Positions 35,149-43,482 of a stretch of DNA of 64,000 nt are shown here, piece by piece. The notes beneath the pieces are model-generated. The model was given only the letters and a program-made list of their open reading frames with translations. It searched no databases and was not told where the DNA came from. Where the stretch lies: the NCBI GenBank assembly GCA_041905405.1, contig JAYRLC010000022.1:1-64000 (forward strand), in the 5' to 3' direction. Each line of letters opens with the position of its first letter. Position 1 is the stretch's first letter. Origin of the DNA: RAM1 sp041905405. GTDB lineage: Bacteria > Pseudomonadota > Gammaproteobacteria > Burkholderiales > Burkholderiaceae_C. The position numbers and the translations under genes were made by a program.

Positions 35149-36559
35149 CGAACTTCGCGAGGCCGTGGGCCCCACCCACGTACTGACGCACGACGATGCA
35201 ACCGCCGACCTGTCGTCCTGGGAACAGGACTGGCGCAAGCGCACGCGCGGCCGCGCGCTGGCCGTGGTGCGGCCAGGCAACACGGCCGAAGTCGCGGCGG
35301 TGGTCAAGGCATGCGCCGCCGCCGGCACGGCCATCGTCCCCCAGGGCGGCAACACGGGGCTGGTCGTGGGCTCAATTCCCGACAGTTCGGGCACGCAGGT
35401 GCTGCTGAGCCTGACGCGGCTGAACACGGTGCGCGGCATCGACGCCGACAACCTGACCATGACCGTGGACGCCGGCTGCGTGCTGCAGACATTGCAGGAA
35501 ACGGCCGAAAAGGCCGGCTTCCTGTTGCCGCTGAGCCTGGCGGCCGAGGGCAGCTGCACCATTGGCGGCAACCTGGGCACCAACGCGGGCGGCACGCAGG
35601 TCGTGCGCTACGGCAACACGCGCGAGCTGTGCCTGGGGCTGGAGGTCGTCACCGCGCAGGGCGAGGTGTGGGACGGCCTGAGCGGCCTGCGCAAGGACAA
35701 CACCGGCTACGACCTGCGCGACCTGTTCATCGGCAGCGAGGGCACGCTGGGCATCATCACCGCCGCGACCATGAAGCTGTACCCGCTGCCCGCTGCGCAG
35801 CTCACGGCGTGGGCAGCCGTGGCGTCGCTGGAGCAGGCCGTGGCGCTGCTGGGCATGGCGCACCGCCACCTGGGCGCGTCGCTCACAGGCTTTGAGGTCA
35901 TGGGCCAGTTCGCACTGGGCCTGGTGGCCAGCCATTACCCGCAGATGCGCGTGCCGCTGTATGAACAGGCGCCGTACTGCGTCCTGCTGGAAGCGTCCGA
36001 TAACGAGAGCGAGGCCCACGCCCGCAGCCGGTTCGAAGCGCTGCTGGAGGCTGCCTTTGAAGACGGCTGCGTGAGCGATGCGGTGATCGCCGAGAACATC
36101 GCGCAGGCGCATCAGCTGTGGCACATCCGCGAAAGCATTCCGCTCGCGCAGGCCGAAGAAGGCCTGAACATCAAGCACGACATCTCCATTCCCGTGTCGC
36201 GCATTCCCGCGTTCTGCGCCGAAACCGACGCGCTGCTGGCGCGCGGCATCCCGGGTGTGCGGCTGGTGAACTTCGGCCACCTGGGCGACGGCAACCTGCA
36301 CTACAACGTGCAGGCGCCGGCCGACGGCGACACCGCCGCCTTCCTGCGCGACTGGGAAGACAAGGTCAACACGCTGGTGTACGACCAGGTGCGCGCATTC
36401 GGCGGCTCGATCTCGGCCGAACACGGCGTGGGCGAGCTCAAGGCGGCCAAGCTGCCCGGCTACAAGTCACCGGTGGCGCTGAAGATGATGCGCGCCATCA
36501 AGCAGGCGCTGGACCCGCAGGGCATCATGAACCCGGGGCGCGTGCTCGAACACCCATGA
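35135..36559 (+). CDS. FAD-linked 2-hydroxyacid dehydrogenase (GlcD/D2HGDH type)
   Basis: A 474-aa VAO-family flavoprotein. FAD-binding PCMH domain: PGNTAEVAAVVKACAAAGTA, IVPQGGNTGLVVGS, EGSCTIGGNLGTNAGGTQVV, IGSEGTLGIIT. C-terminal cap: VNFGHLGDGNLHYNVQAP with the conserved histidines, SAEHGVGELK and IMNPGRVL. This places it with D-lactate/D-2-hydroxyglutarate dehydrogenases and GlcD; the exact D-2-hydroxyacid cannot be told from sequence. No GlcE/GlcF partners are next to it, favouring a stand-alone D-2-hydroxyglutarate or D-lactate dehydrogenase. Confidence 0.88.
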   Translation: MKLLDELREAVGPTHVLTHDDATADLSSWEQDWRKRTRGRALAVVRPGNTAEVAAVVKACAAAGTAIVPQGGNTGLVVGSIPDSSGTQVLLSLTRLNTVRGIDADNLTMTVDAGCVLQTLQETAEKAGFLLPLSLAAEGSCTIGGNLGTNAGGTQVVRYGNTRELCLGLEVVTAQGEVWDGLSGLRKDNTGYDLRDLFIGSEGTLGIITAATMKLYPLPAAQLTAWAAVASLEQAVALLGMAHRHLGASLTGFEVMGQFALGLVASHYPQMRVPLYEQAPYCVLLEASDNESEAHARSRFEALLEAAFEDGCVSDAVIAENIAQAHQLWHIRESIPLAQAEEGLNIKHDISIPVSRIPAFCAETDALLARGIPGVRLVNFGHLGDGNLHYNVQAPADGDTAAFLRDWEDKVNTLVYDQVRAFGGSISAEHGVGELKAAKLPGYKSPVALKMMRAIKQALDPQGIMNPGRVLEHP

Positions 36560-36620
36560 CATAACGCAACAAGCAACGCAACGCAGGCCGGACACCGGCC
36601 GGGGGAGAAGGGGACACGGT

Positions 36621-38771
36621 ATGACGCAAGATCAATGGATCACCCTGGGGCTGGTGCTGGCCAGCATCGGCCAGTTCGCCATCTGCCTGTGGTCGGCCCG
36701 CACGCTCATGGGCTGGACAGCCGCCTGCGGCGCCGCCGCGCTGGCCGTTCCCATCGGCTGGTTCGCCGAGCAGATGGGCTCGTCGCGCGGCTGGTTCTTT
36801 GGCAGCTACCACTACACAAACGTGCTGGGTCCCAAGATCGGCGACGTTCCCTTCACCATCCCGCTCATGTGGTTCGCGCTGACCTGGCTGGCCTGGGTCA
36901 TGGCCAACCTGATCCTGTGGCGCGAGCCCGTGCTGCGCGCGCTGAGCTGGCCGCGCCGCATCCTGACGGCGTGGCTCGCGGCCATGATCGTGACGGCCTT
37001 CGACCTGGGCGCGGACCCCTACTTCGTCTTCACCCTGCACGCCTGGATCATGACCAAGACCGACGGTGGCTGGTTCGGCGAGACGCTGCAGGGTTTTGTG
37101 GGCTGGATGATCGTGAGCTTTGCCATCGTGCTGCTGGCGCAGTGGCGCGTGCAGCCCCAGCAGCCGCCCGGCAGCGCCACCGCACAACGCAACGCGGCCC
37201 TGGCGCCGCTGGCGCTGTACGCGTTCAGCCTGGTGTTCCAGATGGTGTTCGGCAGCCCGATCGAGATCAAGGCCATTGCCTTTTTTGCCATGGGCATCCC
37301 GCTCACGATCGCGCTGGCCGCCTGGTGGCCCTGGCGCGCCGCGGCAGCCACGGCGGCCCAGGGCGCCTGGCCGGTCGAGGCCGCCGCGCACCAGGCCGAT
37401 CCGCTGGCCGACACCACCGTGGCCCGCATCGTCGGTCCCTGGCCCGAAGGCGCGGGCAGCGCCGGCGCGCCGCCGGCGGCGGGCCTGCAACGGCTGAACC
37501 AGGCCACGCGCTGCATGGCGCAGTGGCGCTTCAACGGCGAACTGTCAGGCTGGGTCCCCGCCACCACGGTGGCCGATCCGTCGCTGGACCCCGAGGTCGC
37601 GGCCGCGCTGCACGACTACCTGGTGCAGGGCAGCGTGCTGCCGGCGTGGGCCGACGCGGCCAAGGTCGCGCGGGCCGAAGAGATCTTCATGGACGAGGGT
37701 CCGCTGTCGTGCACGCTGCTGTTCTGCGCGAGCCTGCCGCAGTGCTACGTGCTGCCCTGGCTGGCCGAGGTGCTGCACATCGCCGGCCAGCTGGAAGCCC
37801 ACACCGAATACCGCATCCGCCAGACGGCGGCCATGATCTTCCCGGTCATGATGAAAGGCGGCCTGATGGACCCGCAGGGCAGCGGCGTGGCCCAGGTGCT
37901 GAAGGTGCGGCTGGTGCACGCGACCATCCGCCACCTGATCCTGCACGGCAACCCGGCCGACGTGGCGCGCAGCGTGCCGGCGGCCGGCGTGACAGCCACG
38001 GACATGCAGTCCGCCCTGATGGCCCACGGCTGGGACGTAGACGCGGGCGGCCTGCCCTGCAGCCAAATGGAGCTGGCCTACACGCTGCTGACCTTTGGCT
38101 ACGTGTTCCTCAAGGGCATGCGCACCATGGGCCTGGGCCTGCCGCGCGAGGACGAGGAAGCCTGCCTGCACACCTGGAACGTCATGGGCCATGTGCTGGG
38201 CATCCAGGGCGGCCTGATGGTCCACACCATGGACGAAGCCGACGCGCTGTTCGCGCAGATGCAGGCCTATGGCCGCGCCCGCCCGGTGCAGCCCGACCCG
38301 CGCCCGCCGCTGGGCCAGGCGCTGGTCAACACGCTGGCCCGGGTGATCCGCATTCCGTTCGTGCGCAGCCTGCCCGTGCCGCTGACGCAGCGGCTGATCG
38401 GCGCACAGGCGTCGCAGGACATCGGCGTGAACGGGCGCGTGCCGCTCATCACGCGGCTGCTGTTCGGCCTGGGTTGCGGCATTGTGGGCTGCATCGACGG
38501 CATCGGGCAGCTGTTCTCGCCGGGGTTCTCGCTGGCGCGCCTCTTCACGCGCGTGATCGGCTACCACATGCTCAGCCAGTTCCTGCTGGACCAGACGCGC
38601 CCCATCGGCCTGCCCGACCATGTGATCAACCCCATGCAGGCCACCGTGGCGCAGTGGAGCGAGGAGCCGCGCGCGCCGGGCTGGCTCAACTGGATCGAGG
38701 ACCGGCTCACCACCCGTGGCGCCTGGGCGACGGTCATGCGCGCCAAATCCACCGCAGCGCCCAAGCCCTGA
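36621..38771 (+). CDS. Fusion of CruF-like carotenoid hydratase and Lcp/MpaB-type haem oxygenase
   Basis: A 716-aa two-part protein. Residues about 1-245: polytopic membrane domain like CruF/DUF422 carotenoid biosynthesis proteins (IGWFAEQMGSSRGWFFGSYH, TNVLGPKIGDVPFTIPLMWF, VTAFDLGADPYFVF, GWFGETLQGFVGWMIVSFAI). After an Ala/Pro linker, about 290-716 resembles the MpaB/rubber-oxygenase (Lcp, DUF2236) domain. R398-x3-T402 and H433 (RLVHATIRH) match in order and spacing the Arg/Thr and axial-His positions of LcpK30 as I remember them; HTWNVMGHVLGIQGG is also family-like. I infer a membrane enzyme acting on an isoprenoid. The ATG is preceded by AGAAGGGGA. The substrate is unknown and no other carotenoid genes lie nearby. 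Confidence 0.75.
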   Translation: MTQDQWITLGLVLASIGQFAICLWSARTLMGWTAACGAAALAVPIGWFAEQMGSSRGWFFGSYHYTNVLGPKIGDVPFTIPLMWFALTWLAWVMANLILWREPVLRALSWPRRILTAWLAAMIVTAFDLGADPYFVFTLHAWIMTKTDGGWFGETLQGFVGWMIVSFAIVLLAQWRVQPQQPPGSATAQRNAALAPLALYAFSLVFQMVFGSPIEIKAIAFFAMGIPLTIALAAWWPWRAAAATAAQGAWPVEAAAHQADPLADTTVARIVGPWPEGAGSAGAPPAAGLQRLNQATRCMAQWRFNGELSGWVPATTVADPSLDPEVAAALHDYLVQGSVLPAWADAAKVARAEEIFMDEGPLSCTLLFCASLPQCYVLPWLAEVLHIAGQLEAHTEYRIRQTAAMIFPVMMKGGLMDPQGSGVAQVLKVRLVHATIRHLILHGNPADVARSVPAAGVTATDMQSALMAHGWDVDAGGLPCSQMELAYTLLTFGYVFLKGMRTMGLGLPREDEEACLHTWNVMGHVLGIQGGLMVHTMDEADALFAQMQAYGRARPVQPDPRPPLGQALVNTLARVIRIPFVRSLPVPLTQRLIGAQASQDIGVNGRVPLITRLLFGLGCGIVGCIDGIGQLFSPGFSLARLFTRVIGYHMLSQFLLDQTRPIGLPDHVINPMQATVAQWSEEPRAPGWLNWIEDRLTTRGAWATVMRAKSTAAPKP

Positions 38772-38794
38772 CACGCACCCCTTAAGATTTGAGG

Positions 38795-40519
38795 ATGCTC
38801 CGCGCCCTTGCATTCTGGTGGCTGGCCCTGCTGGCAACGGTCCAGCTTCATGCCGCCGATGTGACCGCCTCGGCCCGCTACTGGATCGATGACGGCGGCC
38901 GGTCCACCATTGATGAGGTCGCGCAGCTTCCCCCGGACAGTTTCAGGCCAATGGCCGGCGCCGCGCCCTTCGACGTCGGCCGCGGCGCGCTCTGGCTGCG
39001 CTACGACCTTCCCGTGCTGGACCCGGACCGCCGCTGGTTCCTGCTGGTGGAAGGCCCCGCCTTCATCAACCGGGCGCAGCTGTACCAGCGCAACGCCGCC
39101 GGCACATGGGTTGCCCAGCAGGCCGGCGACCAGGTTCCGATGTCGCAGTGGGCACGACCGGAACTCACGCCCCGCTTTGCCGTGGGCCCGCAAGGCGGCG
39201 ACGCCAATGTCACGCCCGAACGCACGGTCTGGTTGCGCCTGGAGAATTTCCCCGCCGCGCTGAACCCGGGCCTCACGCTGCTGGACTGGCAGCAAGTCGA
39301 CCAGCGCCGCAGCGCCACGCTGCTGGGCATGGGTGCCTATCTGGGTTTCGGGCTGCTGGTCATGTTCCTGGGGCTGGTGCACGTGCGCCTGTACCGGGAC
39401 CGCGCTTTTGTGCCGTACATGGGCTACGTGGGCTGCATGCTGGTGTTCCAGGTGGCCTACACGGGCCTGGGTTCGCTGTTCTTCTGGCCCGAGTGGCCCC
39501 GGTTCAACGACGCCGCGCCGGCGCTGTTCATGCTGTGGCTCACCGCGTCCGGCATCTGGTTTGTGCGCGAGGTCTGCGCGCCACAGCGCTACAGCCGGAT
39601 GCTCAACCGCCTGGTCCTGCGCTGGGTGCAGTTCGGCTTTGCGTACCCCGTGGTCTATCTGCTGTACACCACCCCGGCGACGCTGGCGGTGCTGAACCTG
39701 TACGGCTTTCTGTCCGTGCTGCTGAGCGTGGGCCTGTGCGTCTGGGCCTGGCGCAAGGGCGAGACCTACGCGGGCTGGATGGCGCTGGGTTTTGCGCCTC
39801 TGCACCTGGCTTACCCGTTCGCCGCGCTGCGCACGGCCGGTGTGCTGGCCGACGGCTGGATCACGCAGTACGCGGTGCTGATCGGCTCGGCTGTCGAAAT
39901 CCCCATCCTGCTGTACATCCTGCACCGCCGGGCCAAGGACTTCAACGAGAACCGCGCACGCATGCGGGCGCTGGACAGCACCGACCCGCTCACGGGCCTG
40001 CCCATCGTGCCGGTGCTGGTGCTGCGCCTGGGCGACGCACTGCGCCGCGCGCGCCGCAACCGCGGCCACTGCGGGCTGGCGCTGGTGGAGCTGGCCAACC
40101 ACGCCGACCTGGTGGCTGAGGACGGCCGCCCGTTCGGCGACCGGGCGCTGGTGGTGGCGGCATCGCAGCTCACCGCGATCGTCAAGGATGTGGATACGGT
40201 ATGCCGCGTGGCCGACAACCGCTTTGCCGTGCTGCTGGAAAGCGCGTACCGGCCCGAGCTGCTACAAGTGTTCGCGCCGCACATCGTGGCCAGGGGCCTG
40301 TCGCAGACACCCGCGCTGCCCCTGCACAAGCCGCTGCGCTACCGCGTGGTGACCATTGCCCTGCCCGACTGGACACAGGATCAGCCCCCGGCCGAGGAGC
40401 AGGACGTACAGCGCCTGATCGCGCGGCTGAACGTGGTGCTGGACCGGCTGGAGCCCAAGCGCGTGATCCTGCACCTGCCGCTGGCGGACGCGCAGGTGTC
40501 GCAGCCGCTGGCCGCCTGA
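38795..40519 (+). CDS. 7TMR-DISM receptor with degenerate GGDEF domain
   Basis: A 574-aa membrane receptor with a signal peptide (MLRALAFWWLALLATVQLHA), a 7TMR-DISM extracellular domain (about residues 25-175), seven transmembrane helices (about 180-370) and a C-terminal GGDEF-like domain starting at STDPLTGLPIVPVL. The catalytic signature is lost: where GGDEF is expected the sequence reads VADNRFAVLLE, and substrate/metal residues are not conserved. It is therefore probably not a diguanylate cyclase but a signal-binding or protein-interaction output. ATG 38795 (GAGG just before it) is used. It follows the fusion gene by 23 bases. Confidence 0.85.
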   Translation: MLRALAFWWLALLATVQLHAADVTASARYWIDDGGRSTIDEVAQLPPDSFRPMAGAAPFDVGRGALWLRYDLPVLDPDRRWFLLVEGPAFINRAQLYQRNAAGTWVAQQAGDQVPMSQWARPELTPRFAVGPQGGDANVTPERTVWLRLENFPAALNPGLTLLDWQQVDQRRSATLLGMGAYLGFGLLVMFLGLVHVRLYRDRAFVPYMGYVGCMLVFQVAYTGLGSLFFWPEWPRFNDAAPALFMLWLTASGIWFVREVCAPQRYSRMLNRLVLRWVQFGFAYPVVYLLYTTPATLAVLNLYGFLSVLLSVGLCVWAWRKGETYAGWMALGFAPLHLAYPFAALRTAGVLADGWITQYAVLIGSAVEIPILLYILHRRAKDFNENRARMRALDSTDPLTGLPIVPVLVLRLGDALRRARRNRGHCGLALVELANHADLVAEDGRPFGDRALVVAASQLTAIVKDVDTVCRVADNRFAVLLESAYRPELLQVFAPHIVARGLSQTPALPLHKPLRYRVVTIALPDWTQDQPPAEEQDVQRLIARLNVVLDRLEPKRVILHLPLADAQVSQPLAA

Positions 40520-40565
40520 CCTGTTCGTTGCGTTCCCTGGCTTGATGAGGGTCTGACGGCCCGGT

Positions 40566-40871
40566 TTGTATCGCGCGCTGCTTCGCGGCAGGCCAATGGT
40601 GGCGCGCTCCAATGTCACTGCAAAGCCACGTGGGCGGTGTGCGGGGCTGGGGGCGCCTCTGTGACGCCGAGCAGCGCAAGGGTGAGTGTCGGCGCGCGCA
40701 GCGCGCATCGTGCTCTGACTCACCGCAGCTGTTTGAACGGAGTGGAGCGAAGCGAAATGCAGTGAGTTCTGCGGTGCGACCGATCCCTGAGCAGCGCAGG
40801 GAAGTCGCCGAAGGCGACCGTCACAGTGAAGCCCCCAGCCCCGCACACCGCCCACGTGGCTTTGCCGCGCG
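40566..40871. repeat. Long inverted-repeat intergenic element, copy 2
   Basis: Perfect 34-bp arms, 40621-40654 and 40831-40864, extended by CTGTGAC (40659-40665) with GTCACAG (40820-40826), enclose about 154 bases. The element includes the 27-bp flank 40566-40592 found inverted at 18091-18117, and the centre shared with copy 1 (GAGCAGCGCAGGG, AGTCGCCG, AGGCGACCGT). The arms share only CAAAGCC/GGCTTTG with copy 1 yet are fully self-complementary. Most of the 504-base gap between the DISM receptor and the Bug operon is this element. No coding potential is evident. Confidence 0.85.
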
Positions 40872-40933
40872 GTGCAGCGACGGTAACGCGAGAGCTGCTC
40901 CACAGCAGGCGCTACATCCAGAAAAACCTGGGT

Positions 40934-40962
40934 TTGCCTCGCCCATCTTTTCTTGTTATTAT
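40934..40962 (+). promoter_or_regulatory. Sigma-70 promoter of the Bug/FAD-oxidoreductase operon
   Basis: TTGCCT (40934-40939), exactly 17 bases, then TATTAT (40957-40962), in a strikingly A+T-rich stretch. The expected transcription start falls near 40969, within the adjacent palindromes. Confidence 0.7.
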
Positions 40963-40964
40963 TT

Positions 40965-40991
40965 TGAATCATTGATTCATCTATGAATCAT
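40965..40991. promoter_or_regulatory. Interleaved operator palindromes, probably for the IclR regulator
   Basis: TGAATCA-T-TGATTCA (40965-40979) is a perfect 15-bp dyad. GATTCAT-CT-ATGAATC (40974-40989) is a second, overlapping dyad, giving three TGAATCA half-sites. They lie directly after the -10 box, over the expected start of transcription, a placement typical of repression. The IclR-family gene at 44142-44984 at the other end of the cluster is the obvious candidate regulator. Confidence 0.65.
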
Positions 40992-41023
40992 CCACAACAC
41001 CACAGCCCGAAAGCGAGACAAAC

Positions 41024-42016
41024 GTGACCCTTCATTCCGCCTTCCAGACAACGCCCCGCCGCACACTCCTGGCCGCCCTGCTGATGGCCGGTCTGGCCCC
41101 CGCCGCCATGGCCCAGCAGGCCTGGCCCAACAAGCCGGTCAAGTTCCTGGTGCCGTTCCCTGCGGCCAGCGCCACCGACGTGATCGCGCGCACGGTCGGC
41201 CAGAAACTCAGCGACAAGTGGGGCCAGCCGGTGGTCATCGACAACCGTCCCGGCGCGGGCGGCAACCTGGGCACCGAGGTCGCGGCCAAGTCGCCCAATG
41301 ACGGCTACACCCTCCTGTGGGGCACGGTCGCCAACGCGATCAGCGCCACGCTGTACACCAAGCTGGGCTACGACTTCCGCAAGGACTTCACGCCCATCAC
41401 GCTCGTGGCCAAGACCCCGCTGGTGCTGGTGGCCAACAAGGGCGTGCAGGCGAACACGCTGCCGCAGTTCATCACCTTCGCCAAGGGGTCCAGCGACAAG
41501 GTCGCCTACGGCTCGGGCGGCGTGGGCACCAGCAACCATCTGGCCGGCGAAATGTTCGCCACGCAGACCGGCGCCGGCATGGTCCATGTGCCGTACAAGG
41601 GCACGCCCGCCGCCTACACCGACCTGGTGGCCGGGCGCGTGGCCGTGATGTTCGACAACATCGTGCCGGCCATGCCGCAGATCAAGTCGGGGCAGCTCAA
41701 ACCGCTGGCGGTGTCCAGCCTCAAGCGCAGCCCCGCCCTGCCCGACGTGCCGACGGTGGCCGAGTCCGGCCTGCCCGGCTTCGAGGCCGTGTCGTGGATC
41801 GGCCTGCTGGCGCCCGCCGGCACGCCGCAGCCCATCCTGGACCGCATCCACCAGGACACGCTGGCCGTGCTGGCCATGCCCGACGTGCGCGAACGCCTGG
41901 CCGCCACGGGTGCCGAACTGTCCCCCGGCACGCCGGCCGAGTTCAACACCTTCATCAACAACGAAATCGCCAAGTGGGCCAGGGCCGTGAAGTCCTCGGG
42001 CGCCGTGGCCGACTGA
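41024..42016 (+). CDS. Bug-family solute-binding protein
   Basis: A 330-aa TTT-family periplasmic receptor with signal peptide (PRRTLLAALLMAGLAPAAMA). Motifs: WPNKPVKFLVPFPAASATDV, VIDNRPGAGGNLGTEVAAK, YGSGGVGTSNHLAGEMFAT, VPYKGTPAAYTDLVAGRVAV, LPDVPTVAESGLPGFE. The start is GTG at 41024 with AAGCGAGA upstream. It is first in an operon with a FAD oxidoreductase and an isomerase-like protein, which suggests a ligand that those enzymes process, perhaps an aromatic or cyclic acid. Confidence 0.9.
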   Translation: MTLHSAFQTTPRRTLLAALLMAGLAPAAMAQQAWPNKPVKFLVPFPAASATDVIARTVGQKLSDKWGQPVVIDNRPGAGGNLGTEVAAKSPNDGYTLLWGTVANAISATLYTKLGYDFRKDFTPITLVAKTPLVLVANKGVQANTLPQFITFAKGSSDKVAYGSGGVGTSNHLAGEMFATQTGAGMVHVPYKGTPAAYTDLVAGRVAVMFDNIVPAMPQIKSGQLKPLAVSSLKRSPALPDVPTVAESGLPGFEAVSWIGLLAPAGTPQPILDRIHQDTLAVLAMPDVRERLAATGAELSPGTPAEFNTFINNEIAKWARAVKSSGAVAD

Positions 42017-42059
42017 ACAACCGCCCGAACAAACGATTGAGCGAAACCTGAAAGAACCC

Positions 42060-43472
42060 ATGACCCGCAAGACCTATACCGAACCCGCCCGCGACATTCC
42101 CGTATTGATGGAGGCCGACATCGTCGTCGTCGGCGGCGGCACCACCGGCCCGTTCGCGGCCATTGCCGCCGCGCGCCAGGGCAAGCGCGTGGTGATGATC
42201 GAACGCTTCGGCTCGCTGGGCGGCAACCTGACCCTGGGCCTGAACACCAAGCCGTCGGGCGCCCTGGTGGGCGGCCTGCCGCTGGAGATCTGGAACATGG
42301 CCCGCGGCATCGGCGGCGCCGGCGCCGACTACATGGCGCTGACCAAGACCGGCGGCGTCAAGATCGCCTCGCCCTGCGACCCCGAGATCATGAAGATCCT
42401 GCTCACGCGCCTGTGCGTCGAAGCGGGTGTGCAGATCCTGTTCGAGACCGTGGCATCGGCTCCGATCACCGAAGGTGACACCGTCAAGGGCGTCGTGATC
42501 GAAAGCAAGTCGGGCCGCCAGGCCGTGTTGGCCAAGGTGGTGGTGGACTGCTCGGCCGACGCCGACATGGCCGCGCAGGCCGGCGCGCCCTTCGTCATGG
42601 GCTCGGGCGGTACCGAGCAGACCATGCAGCCGGTGTCCATGTACTTCACCATGACCAAGGTGGACCTCAAGCGCCTGGCTGACTGGGCCCGCACGACCGA
42701 CGACGTGCCCGCGCGCGCCATCCCCGATACCGTGCAAGGGCTGGACTACGGCCTGTGGCTCACGGGCTTCAACAAGATGCTGCGCAAGTTCCAGGCAGAC
42801 AGCGGTATCACGCTGCAGCGCGACAACATCACGCTGAAGACCGCCAACGGCATCATGTACGTGAACGGCACGCGCGTGCTGGGCGTGGACATCTTCTCGC
42901 CGCAGGAGTTCAGCGCGGCCATCGTCGAGTGCTACCGCCAGATCGAGGGCGTGGCGAAGTTCCTGCGCGACACCGTGCCGGGCTTCGAGGAATCGGGCAT
43001 CGGCCAGATCTCGCCCGCCCTGGGCGTGCGCGAAACGCGCCATGTGCTGGGCGAATACACCTTGAGCGGCAGCGACGCGCTGGGCGGCGTGGGCTTTGAG
43101 GACAGCATTGCCGCCGACGCGTCGGCACTGGACATCCATGACCCCAAGGGTGGTGACGTGGACTTCCAGGGCATGCGCCCGTACGAGATCCCTTACCGCT
43201 GCCTGGTGCCACAGAAGGTCGAGCAGGTACTGGTCGCCGGCCGCGCCATCTCGGCCGACCACACGGCCCACGCACGCTCGCGCAACATGCCGGCCTGCAT
43301 GGCCACGGGCCAGGCCGCGGGCATCGCGGCGGCCGTGGCCATCGACCAGGGCGTGACCGTGCGCCGCGTGGACGTGGCCCGCGTGCAGACCGCCCTGCGC
43401 GCACTGAAGATGCCGCTGCACGCGGACGAGGTGCGCGACGTGCAGGCACCCGCAGAAGCGGTCGCAGCCTGA
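42060..43472 (+). CDS. FAD-dependent oxidoreductase (FAD_oxidored family)
   Basis: A 470-aa flavoprotein. N-terminal Rossmann motif VVVGGGTTGPFAAIAAARQGK with an acidic ribose-binding residue in VVMIERFGSLGG; C-terminal FAD motif VLVAGRAISADHTAHA...GQAAGIAAA. Length and layout match the family of FAD-dependent oxidoreductases often found next to Bug receptors in Burkholderiales. The substrate is unknown. No signal peptide. It follows the Bug gene by 43 bases and precedes the isomerase-like gene by 10. Confidence 0.85.
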   Translation: MTRKTYTEPARDIPVLMEADIVVVGGGTTGPFAAIAAARQGKRVVMIERFGSLGGNLTLGLNTKPSGALVGGLPLEIWNMARGIGGAGADYMALTKTGGVKIASPCDPEIMKILLTRLCVEAGVQILFETVASAPITEGDTVKGVVIESKSGRQAVLAKVVVDCSADADMAAQAGAPFVMGSGGTEQTMQPVSMYFTMTKVDLKRLADWARTTDDVPARAIPDTVQGLDYGLWLTGFNKMLRKFQADSGITLQRDNITLKTANGIMYVNGTRVLGVDIFSPQEFSAAIVECYRQIEGVAKFLRDTVPGFEESGIGQISPALGVRETRHVLGEYTLSGSDALGGVGFEDSIAADASALDIHDPKGGDVDFQGMRPYEIPYRCLVPQKVEQVLVAGRAISADHTAHARSRNMPACMATGQAAGIAAAVAIDQGVTVRRVDVARVQTALRALKMPLHADEVRDVQAPAEAVAA

Positions 43473-43482
43473 CGGGGCACGG

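Noticed and set aside
36635..38785. Second plus-strand frame of 716 codons overlapping the CruF-Lcp fusion
   Set aside because: Same length only because it is the +2 shadow of the fusion gene. It is Arg/Pro/Gly-rich with no recognisable motif.
40612..40986. Open frames across the 40.6 kb inverted repeat
   Set aside because: No ribosome-binding site; translation is low-complexity, and the frame is explained by the palindromic arms.
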